A stretch of 64,000 bases of DNA from CAWGMT01 sp963823675 (GTDB taxonomy: Bacteria; Planctomycetota; Planctomycetia; Isosphaerales; Isosphaeraceae), in assembly GCA_963823675.1 (NCBI GenBank), contig CAWGMT010000007.1, forward strand, positions 806,001-870,000. Reading direction: 5' to 3'. The notes beneath the pieces were generated by a model. The model saw only the letters and a program-made list of their open reading frames with translations. It was not told the origin of the DNA and did not search any database. The position numbers were made by a program, and so were the translations under genes. The first letter of the stretch is position 1; every line of letters begins with the position of its first letter. Shown here one piece after another: positions 57,092 to 64,000 of the stretch.

Positions 57092-59814
57092 TCATTGAGA
57101 GTAGCGGATTGATTCAACAGCCCGCTCGATCCCCTCGCAAACGTTCCGCCACGCTGAGTCGCGGTCAGGCCAGAGGGTGACCGCCCTGCCATCTTTGGGC
57201 AGCGCCTGTAGCGCGTCAAAAGGGGCTCCGTGCCAGTTGACGTCGCGCAGAATTATCGGGATCACCCGCGGCTTTCGCGCCCGATGGAGCTCAAGAGCGA
57301 GTTTCATTTCCTTCGAGTAGCAGTAGTCCGAAGCGACGAAGTCAGCGCTGACGAGCAGCAGAATGATCTCGGCTATCTCGAGGTTAACATCGATCTGTTC
57401 GGCCCAATCGAGGCCAGGGTGAATCAAACGGTCATGCCACGGCGAAATCAGCCCCCTACGTTCGAGAATCTTGAGGTGGATCTCTAGCTCATTTCTGAGG
57501 TCTTCGTCCTTATGGGCGTAACTGTAGAACAGCTTGACGGGCATAGCGCGTCGTCGTCGGGAAAGGTCAATGCCCTCGAGCAACGAGCCCGCTCGAAGCA
57601 GAACCAACTTGTCGTCGATAAGCTCAAAAAAGCTTCGGGGTTCGCGCTCTAGAATCACCAGCTTTCGGTACTCTATGAGGTGATTGGGGTGTTCGGGGAT
57701 GGGCACCATCTCGCGTGGCTTGAGTTCCGGGATCGAAGCGTGGATTCGGTCGAAGTCTGAGCGAATCACGGCGAGCAGCCTCCGGCGGTTCCCGGCTGGC
57801 CCGTCAACGAGCACCTGTACCCGTTTGTCCTGCACGTCGGCCTTAACGAGCGCACGACAGCCCTCGAACTGGAGGATCGCCCCTGCTCGCCAGCGCGCTT
57901 GGCCCTCGCTCAAGAAATGACTTCTGACGATGAACCGAGGAAGCAACCCTTCAGGCAGGATCGGGTAGTGGTATTCGAAGCCAAGGCAGGTCGATGGCGA
58001 ATAATGGTCGGCCTCCTCGGGTTGTTGTTTATTGAGGAGCTCAGGCACGAGATAACGGGAGGAATCATCGGGAAACGGGAAGCAAAGTTCGAATCTCCGC
58101 ATGAGATCGACGAGGAACGTGCGCATCGTTCGCGGATAGTCCTCCTCGGGAAGGATGTTGCACAGGTCACTGAATCGCAGTTCGCCCTCTCTCTTGGCCA
58201 AGATGTCGGCGTTGAGGATGCGGTAAATGCCGCCGGTCACCCAGTGTGGGTTTAGCACGTGGGTTTCACGGAGCCGTGGATCGTCCTTGTAGTTCAAGGC
58301 GATGCCGAGGTCGTGCAAATAACTCGCGAGTGCGGTCTGCGCCTTGGGATCGGGCTCCCCGAAGTTCTTACAGATCTGCTGGAACTGTTCGAACGAGAGA
58401 AAACTCTCGGGCATCCCCGACAATCGCTCCTTGATATCGAACCAAGCGGCGGGGAAATCGACGCGCCATTCTTCCGACTCCGAAAGTGCAGCACAGAGGG
58501 CCTTTCCAAGCTCGCCGATCCCGAAACCGTTCTGGCAATCCGTTGCGACGAACGCCCGGATGTTCGGATACTTTGCTCGAGCACACGCCGGTTTACGTCG
58601 AACCGGTGCTCTTTCATCTTATTGAGCACAATGATCACGGGCGACCCGCCGCCGAAGCTGGCCGCCATCTTCAACCAATACTCCGCGTCCTCGTCTTCTG
58701 AGCCCTCGCGGCCGCTGAGGACAACAATGTAAAGGCTGCGTTCAGTGAGAAAGAACTGGTGGGTGGCGTGCATGATCTCCTGCCCACCGAAATCCCAGGC
58801 GTGGACGCGAACCGTCTTGCGAGCCACGGGGAGCGACCACTGCGTGATTTGGATTCCTTGCGTCTTCGCCGACTCGGGAACGAACACGTTGTGGACGAGC
58901 CGATTTACTATCGACGTCTTGCCTGCGCCGCCCCGGCCGACCAGGATAAGCTTGACCTCGTTGAGAGGCCGCTTTGCGGCACGCGCTTGGAAGTAATAAC
59001 GCAATACTCCAGAGGGATCAGCGGGAGTTGAGCCTCGCAGTTGGACGCTTTCCCGCGACGGCCCCAGCACCTCGGCGGGGATACCGAGACCGGCATTGCC
59101 ATGGAGATAGAACTGCTTCAGTTTCGGCAGGCTGGCCAACGAGCGCGGCAGCGAAGAAAGCTGGTTGCCAGAAACGTCCAGCAGTCTCAGTCCGATGAGC
59201 TGACCGAACGACTCCGGTATGAACGAAAGCCGGTTGTTTTGGAAATCTAGCTCCCGTAACAGACTGAGGTTCCCCAAACCGCCCGGTACGGACGAAATCT
59301 GGTTGTCGTGGAGGTCCAGCTTTTGCAATTGGCCGAGGCGCTCAAGGGAGTCGGGCACGTAGGAGATCGAATTATTGCTGGCGCTCAGCGCCCGTAATTG
59401 AACGAGCTGCCCGACCGTCTCCTGAACCGATACGAGGCGGTTTCCGCTGAGGTCCAGTAGGCACAGTTGATCGATCTGCCCTATCACCTTTGGCAGTGAG
59501 GCGAGCTGATTTACGCTGAGGTCCAACTGTCTAAGCTGCCTAAGGTTGCAGAGCGACGCGGGAATGGACGCCAGTTGGTTGTCGCGAAGGCTCAACTTGA
59601 CCAGTTGGGCCAGCTCTTCGAGCGCCTCAGGAACCTGTGACAGGTGGTTGCCGCTTAGGTCAAGCTCGCGAAGGTGCTTCAACTCCCAGAGGGATTCTGG
59701 GAGTTCGGGAAGGCCGAATGAACTGAGATCGAGCTTCGAGGCCGATTTTGAACGGTTGCGACTAATCCGCCTCGCCGCCTCGGACAGAGCCTCCGAGAAT
59801 CTCCGCTTAGCCAT
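57092..59814 (-). CDS. LRR-ROC-COR-TIR (Roco) protein (frameshifted)
   Basis: ATG at 59814 (MAKRRFSEALSEAAR); an upstream in-frame start at 59871 is possible. About nine LRRs follow (HLRELDLSGNHLSQVPEAL, LVKLSLRDNQLASIPASL, LRQLDLSVNQLASLPKVI). The ROC GTPase has P-loop GRGGAGKTS, AWDFGGQEI and NKMKE. Near 58575 the frame shifts by one base; KYPNIRAFVATDCQNGFGIG continues into the COR region. The C-terminus is a TIR domain (PVKLFYSYAHKDEDLRNELE, WAEQIDVNLEIAEIILLLVS) with the NADase-type Glu in YCYSKEM. About 907 residues. TIR domains of this kind often cleave NAD in bacterial defence; here it is an inference from domains and context. Confidence 0.85.
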
Positions 59815-60466
59815 GGTGCGCCGCCCTGGTTCACGGCCATGTTGTTGCTGACTTGGTATTAACGTGCACATCTGTGCCGGAGTGCCCGGCCGACGTGCGA
59901 CCCTGCATTGGCCGACGTAACTTCGCGATTTGAAACCGGCGCCGGCATTGCCACCACTTCAAGGGAATCGGTGAAAATGTCCGACCGGTGCTCCCCGCCG
60001 TTCACCGGTTCGACGGTAGGGCGTCTTACGTGCGACAAAGCCGATCATTTTCACGCTGCGTGCTTGCCCGTCGCATCAGTGCCGCAAACTGTGGCGACGA
60101 TCGGCTGTAGAAAATCAAATCCGCCGCGGCCGGCCGCCGCACCGCTGGGCTATCTCCCCCATTCAACGCGCTATTATTCCCTCGCTTGTCGTTGAGGAAA
60201 ATACCAAGACAACCGATTTTGCTGTTTAGGAGCAGAGTAGGGCCAGCACGTGTCGTATACGACTCGGGATCGGTCCGGGGCTACCGCGGATCAGCGGCCG
60301 CCCCCGTGTAAACTTGCGGCGGGCTGGGCCTTCCGCCATACTTACAGGCGCGGGCGGTCCTGTGATTCGGGGTGACCCACCGGGAGTGCCGGATTGAAAC
60401 ACCCCGCTTCCGAGGGACGCGCTGTGTACCGGCGATATGTAAATCCGAACCATCGCGGACAACGGC
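59815..60466. other. Gene-free spacer, possible element debris
   Basis: About 650 bases. A 95-codon plus-strand frame (59908-60195) has no motif. Sequences such as GTGAAAATGTCCGACC and GATCATTTTCACGC look like insertion-element ends but no transposase remains. Probably regulatory and relic sequence. Confidence 0.4.
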
Positions 60467-60919
60467 ATGCGTTACTGGCTTAACCTGTTCTCTGTGAGGA
60501 CCTGGCAGGACTTCAAGGAGAATGGAAGCAATGTAACCGCGTTCCGCGCGAACAACTGGGCCAGGGCCAAACCAGTCCAGTTGGGTGATGTGTTTCTCTG
60601 CTACCTTATCGGTGCCAAGCGATGGATCGGCGCGCTGAAGGTTGTTGGTGAGCGATACTTCGACGAGAACCAGAAACTCTTCAGAGACGACGTGTACCCG
60701 GTAAGGTTTCAGGTTGAACCGTTAGTTGAGCTGAACCCTGAGCATGGCTTGCCAATGGAATTGTTGCGCGGCACGGTGTCATTCTTTCCGCAGGATGGTA
60801 GCTCGAAGGATTGGTCTGGAAGCGTGCGGTCATCACCCACTAAACTCTCGGACGAGGACGGCGCAGATTCGGCGCGCACTGGAAGAGGCGGCCAGAAATC
60901 CGCTGACCAGGCCCATTGA
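60467..60919 (+). CDS. EVE-domain protein, modified-base reader (C-terminus frameshifted)
   Basis: ATG at 60467. Residues 1-130 match EVE/PUA-like proteins of the restriction type: MRYWLNLFSVRTWQDFKENG, FRANNWARAKPVQLGDVFLC, YLIGAKRWIGALKVVGERYF and VYPVRFQVEPLVELNPEHGL. EVE domains bind modified bases (5mC/5hmC-like) and are often found with nucleases. The end as read (ADSARTGRGGQKSADQAH) is wrong-frame: a 1-2 base indel near 60866 restores the usual LSDEDGA then QIRRALEEAARNPLTRPIDP in the frame of the downstream DUF262-HNH gene, with no stop between them. So the two are probably one protein or were until recently. Confidence 0.8.
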   Translation: MRYWLNLFSVRTWQDFKENGSNVTAFRANNWARAKPVQLGDVFLCYLIGAKRWIGALKVVGERYFDENQKLFRDDVYPVRFQVEPLVELNPEHGLPMELLRGTVSFFPQDGSSKDWSGSVRSSPTKLSDEDGADSARTGRGGQKSADQAH

Positions 60920-60935
60920 CCCCAAGGTGCTGCGA

Positions 60936-62378
60936 ATGCCCCGCCCCAAGAATCAGTCCGCGCGACGCTCGTCCGGTGCTGTCTCGGAAGGGCCGCAAGA
61001 CCTCGAGACGGATGCTACTCCGGGAGCGTCCGGCCTTAGTGGAGAAGATTCCGCATCTGATCCCGCCGGGATGGCAACCGCCAACGAAGGGTCGCCCGAT
61101 GGGATGGATGAAGGCGACTCGGAAGTGCAAGGTAATGAAGGAGTGTCCATCGAAAAAGCTGACCGCAGCTTGGCCGAGCTATACCGCTGGCACAAGAACG
61201 GTCGTCTCATCATCGACCCAGAGTGGCAGCGGTCTTATGTTTGGGACAACAAGCGAGCGTCCAAGCTGATAGAGTCTTTTCTGATGGATATTCCGATACC
61301 AGTTGTCTATCTGGCAAAGACCGACGAGGGCAGATACGAAGTAATCGACGGAGTTCAAAGGCTTACGTCCGTTTTTAACTTCTTCGACGGGCACCTGACC
61401 CTCACCGGTATGGAGTTCTTGCGAGATGTGACCAAGAAGAGCTTCAAAGACTTGGACGACGTCCTCCAGGCCAAGCTGGAGGACTCAACGATTCGAACAT
61501 TCGAGCTTTCACCGAGAACGTCGAAGAACCTCCTGTTCATCATCTTCGAACGACTCAACACTGGCGGAATCGCCCTCAACGAGATGGAGATCCGGAACTG
61601 CATTTACCGCGGGCCGCTGAACAACCTCATAAAGGAGCTCGCGCGGTACCCCGCCTTCGTCGAGTGTGTGGACCAGGCCAATATCACCAAGCGCATGTAT
61701 GACCGGAACCTGGTGCTGCGCTTCCTCGCCTTCCACGAAAAAACTCATCGCAAGGCGCAGTCCGGTCTGAAGGACTTTCTCAACGGCTTTCTCCAAGATT
61801 ACTACAAAGAGCCGGCGGAGCGGAAACTGGCAGACTGGCGTTCACGATTTGAGGTCGCGATGCGGGCGTCGCGGACCGTCTTCGGCCAGAATGGGTTCCG
61901 CCTTTGGCTCGTCGACCGCAAGGGGAACGGACAGTGGACGCGAAATGTGAATGCCGCCATCTTTCAGTGCATCGCGGTCTCATTTGCTGACCACGACCTC
62001 GTCAAACTGACCCGCTGTTCCGACGCGATATTGGAGGAATATCTGGATCTCGTCACGAGCGATCCGCAGTGGGTTGATTCGGTCTCGAAGTCCACAGGCG
62101 ATTTCCACCGAATCAATTACGTGTTTGACACATGGGGCTCCCGCCTTGCAGCGCTCCTCGATTCTGTGGAAGGGCTTGACGCCGAGAGGATCTCTTCGGG
62201 TCGGCTGAAAAAGGAGGTCTTCCTGCAAAACAAAACGTGTCAGCTATGTGGCCAAGAGATCAAGCTCATCCAGGACGCTGCCTTGGACCATGACGTTCAT
62301 TACTGGAGGGGTGGCAAGACAGTCCCGTCGAACGCACGGATCGCGCACCGTATTTGCAATCTCAAGCGGCCGAATTGA
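60936..62378 (+). CDS. DUF262 NTPase-like domain with C-terminal HNH nuclease
   Basis: If separate, it starts at ATG 60936 (MPRPKNQSARRSSG); otherwise it continues from the EVE frame. After an acidic/Gly-Ser linker (~70 residues) comes DUF262: SLAELYRWHKNGRLIIDPEW, QRSYVWDNKRASKLIESFLM, and the core motif VIDGVQRLTS (a DGVQR variant of the usual DGQQR), then FIIFERLNTGGIALNEMEIR. The C-terminus is HNH with a zinc pair: CQLCGQEI, ALDHDVHYWRGG, NARIAHRICNLKRPN. The DUF262 and HNH halves are the architecture of GmrSD-type type IV (modification-dependent) restriction enzymes. About 480 residues. Confidence 0.85.
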   Translation: MPRPKNQSARRSSGAVSEGPQDLETDATPGASGLSGEDSASDPAGMATANEGSPDGMDEGDSEVQGNEGVSIEKADRSLAELYRWHKNGRLIIDPEWQRSYVWDNKRASKLIESFLMDIPIPVVYLAKTDEGRYEVIDGVQRLTSVFNFFDGHLTLTGMEFLRDVTKKSFKDLDDVLQAKLEDSTIRTFELSPRTSKNLLFIIFERLNTGGIALNEMEIRNCIYRGPLNNLIKELARYPAFVECVDQANITKRMYDRNLVLRFLAFHEKTHRKAQSGLKDFLNGFLQDYYKEPAERKLADWRSRFEVAMRASRTVFGQNGFRLWLVDRKGNGQWTRNVNAAIFQCIAVSFADHDLVKLTRCSDAILEEYLDLVTSDPQWVDSVSKSTGDFHRINYVFDTWGSRLAALLDSVEGLDAERISSGRLKKEVFLQNKTCQLCGQEIKLIQDAALDHDVHYWRGGKTVPSNARIAHRICNLKRPN

Positions 62379-62555
62379 CCCACTGAGCAGCGAGTCGCGG
62401 TGACGGACGAATTCTGGCCGGCCGACATTGGGGCGATGATGGAGCGTGGCAAGGGCGAACTGGAGATCAATGCTCACGGCCCTCATCTGAGGAGGGGCCA
62501 GACCGTGGTATCGTTTCGTCGCCGTTTCCCCCGACTGGCTACCCTCCGCACCTGC

Positions 62556-62984
62556 ATGCTCTTCGCCTTGGTCTTGGTAGCAATCGGCTGCCGGTCTCGA
62601 AATGCTCAGGTGGCGGTTGAGCCCAGGGGGATGGGTCGTCGAAAGCTCACGGATCAAGACGCCAAGATCGCGCTGGTCGAGATGTTGAGGCGGGAGGCGG
62701 TTCGCGACCCGAAACGATGCCAGGAGGTCTGGGGCTCAACTGAGCCGAATCGGCAATTGGCGACGGTAACCATCTCCACGAACATCGACGGCACAGGCCA
62801 GGTCGGGATCTTCACCGTACGACTGGATAAAGAGAACTACTACTTTTGGGGCGGCCTGGACCGTTTCGAGGGTTCGTTCGAGTGGGAGCACGGCGGATGG
62901 CGGGCATCGGATCGTCGAATGACAGCCCACGGGTGCATTATCGGTCGAGGCGGCAGGAATAGTCGAGCCTTGCCGAAGCTCTGA
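62556..62984 (+). CDS. Putative lipoprotein
   Basis: ATG at 62556 gives MLFALVLVAIGC, a lipobox with Cys12; the longer frame from 62400 places it internally and is rejected. About 142 residues. After the lipid site the protein reads LTDQDAKIALVEMLRREAVR, then IFTVRLDKENYYFWGGLDRF, EGSFEWEHGGWRASD. I recognise no family. It is two hundred bases after the nuclease gene, on the same strand. Confidence 0.6.
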   Translation: MLFALVLVAIGCRSRNAQVAVEPRGMGRRKLTDQDAKIALVEMLRREAVRDPKRCQEVWGSTEPNRQLATVTISTNIDGTGQVGIFTVRLDKENYYFWGGLDRFEGSFEWEHGGWRASDRRMTAHGCIIGRGGRNSRALPKL

Positions 62985-62992
62985 CAAACGCC

Positions 62993-63388
62993 ATGCGAAA
63001 TCTGCGTTTTCTTGCAACGCTCCTGATCGTCTTGACTCCGACTGTGAAATCAGTCCAACCGATGGATTTACTGAGATCCACAATCAAACCAGTGAAATCA
63101 TACACCACCCATTTCCAGCTTGACGAAGATCCCATCTCGGAGGGCGGGAAGTGGATCAACGGCCGGAAGGACGGGATTGACTGGTACAACCTCATCACAA
63201 AGAACGGACTCGCCTATGGAGCGGTGAGCAAGGGAGCTTACACCGATCCGACCGCTTTGCTGGCGGGAACATGGGACAAGAACCAGACCGTGAAAGCAAG
63301 GGCCTTCAGCAGGAACCAATACGGCGTAGAGAGGAGCAATGGCGACTTTGGATTCACGTCCTACGAGGTGGACAGCTTCAACGAGTGA
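62993..63388 (+). CDS. Small secreted protein, unknown
   Basis: 131 residues with a signal peptide (FLATLLIVLTPTVKSV). The rest (HFQLDEDPISEGGKWINGRK, WYNLITKNGLAYGAVSKGAY) resembles the start of concanavalin-like lectin domains (a 'DDF.. GGxWxxxxDG' opening), but it is far shorter than such a domain and probably truncated. It begins 8 bases after the lipoprotein stop, so the two are likely co-transcribed. Confidence 0.55.
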   Translation: MRNLRFLATLLIVLTPTVKSVQPMDLLRSTIKPVKSYTTHFQLDEDPISEGGKWINGRKDGIDWYNLITKNGLAYGAVSKGAYTDPTALLAGTWDKNQTVKARAFSRNQYGVERSNGDFGFTSYEVDSFNE

Positions 63389-63452
63389 ATAGAGGGGGAA
63401 CCCGACGAGGCAAAGTGGCGGGCCGAGATTCCGACGACTTGGGTTGCGAGGA

Positions 63453-63746
63453 TTAGAGATCATGAACTACGAATTCACCGCCATCCGTGACGAGGATGTA
63501 CCGAAAGTGACCGACCCGCTCTTCCAGCATCTCGTCACCACCGTTGGAACCGAACGGGAACCAGCGGTCGCTGAGATAGCCGGTCATCTCATAATCGCCC
63601 CACCGCTCTTGGATCGTCTCCGTGTCCCAGAGAATAACATATCCGATCTCCTCGCCTAGATCACCCTCCCATCCATTGTTCGTTTCAATGAACTCGACGT
63701 AGGACAGCGGGAGGACGGACCTCTTCTCGACGTAGCGGTCAGGCAT
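63453..63746 (-). CDS. SUKH/SMI1-KNR4-like protein
   Basis: 97 residues matching the SMI1-type fold: LPLSYVEFIETNNGWEGDLG, YVILWDTETIQERWGDYEM and WFPFGSNGGDEML. SUKH proteins are often immunity proteins against polymorphic toxins, or general protein-interaction modules. No toxin is visible beside it. It ends soon after VTDGGEFVVHDL, slightly short of the family, so the C-terminus may be lost. Confidence 0.7.
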   Translation of the reverse strand: MPDRYVEKRSVLPLSYVEFIETNNGWEGDLGEEIGYVILWDTETIQERWGDYEMTGYLSDRWFPFGSNGGDEMLEERVGHFRYILVTDGGEFVVHDL

Positions 63747-63914
63747 GCGAAAGCCACCTTAGATGAAGAAGTACCGGCTTGGACCGCCAAGATTTTGGCA
63801 GCCGAATGTGAGCCCATGCCTCGGACAGCCGATCCCCAGTGCGATCTTGGGATGGACCCAACGCGGAGTCACAGTTGTTTTTTCCCCCCAACCAGAAGCG
63901 ACACGTCAATCGGA

Positions 63915-64000
63915 TCAGGGCTGGTTCCCGGGACGCTGCTTATTCTCCAGATCGGCGATTGCAGCCTTCCAGTCTTCGAGCTTGCCGAAGCGGACCGCTC
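63915..64000 (-). CDS. C-terminal end of an unidentified protein (partial)
   Basis: A minus-strand frame enters at the window edge and ends at 63915, reading RFGKLEDWKAAIADLENKQR then PGNQP. It is too short to identify. Confidence 0.4.
   Translation of the reverse strand, partial: AVRFGKLEDWKAAIADLENKQRPGNQP

Overview
The window comes from a high-GC planctomycete, most likely of the Isosphaeraceae. The evidence is protein content: two DUF1559 pseudopilin-like proteins, several giant surface proteins with the LEPR-XLL N-terminal motif, PEP-CTERM proteins, an ECF sigma factor with a long membrane/periplasmic extension, a YHYH-domain protein beside an EF-hand protein, and a MoxR/DUF58/VWA gene cluster. 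No rRNA, tRNA or CRISPR array was seen.

Layout. 1-7 kb: a sigma factor-HlyD fusion (5' end outside the window), a dienelactone hydrolase, an unknown two-repeat protein and a BNR/sialidase-like protein, separated by palindromic repeats. 7-8.4 kb: a small winged-helix protein and gene-free sequence. 8.4-28.8 kb: a surface-protein region. Three LEPR-XLL proteins (8.5, 12.7 and 23.7 kb) end in the same ~270-residue module with two dockerin-like calcium loops. Interleaved are PEP-CTERM proteins, two DUF1559 proteins, a small lipoprotein, a fourth LEPR-type protein on the minus strand and a 2OG-Fe(II) oxygenase-like gene. 28.8-30.6 kb: cysteine dioxygenase and a sulfite-oxidase family enzyme form a cysteine-sulfur oxidation pair. 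30.9-38.2 kb: EF-hand and YHYH proteins, a haloperoxidase remnant, a MacB-type ABC transporter, an ECF sigma/anti-sigma pair and a divergent spondin-domain PEP-CTERM protein. 38.3-43.1 kb: a Ser/Thr kinase, a short CsgG-like protein, a glyoxalase-fold protein and an ankyrin-like protein. 43.1-55.5 kb: a minus-strand cluster moxR - DUF58 - VWA (BatA-like) - large coiled-coil membrane protein - VWA/GATase-like protein - cyclase-like alpha/alpha-barrel protein. 55.9-64 kb: an accessory island with a dead RAYT-type transposase, tandem repeats, an LRR-ROC-COR-TIR protein, an EVE-domain protein in line with a DUF262-HNH nuclease, small secreted proteins and a SUKH-like gene.

Two things stand out. 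First, about 19 otherwise well-preserved genes or gene parts are split by 1-2 base indels, often in short G/C runs or CG repeats. This looks more like consensus error from long reads than decay, so many entries below are given as single frameshift-split genes. Second, the best candidate for an undescribed system is at 60.5-62.4 kb: correcting one small indel would join an EVE modified-base reader to a DUF262-HNH nuclease in one polypeptide, next to a TIR-bearing Roco protein. The modular surface proteins, which share domains but use different C-terminal sorting modules, and a ~106-bp palindrome sitting at three gene 3' ends are the other leads.
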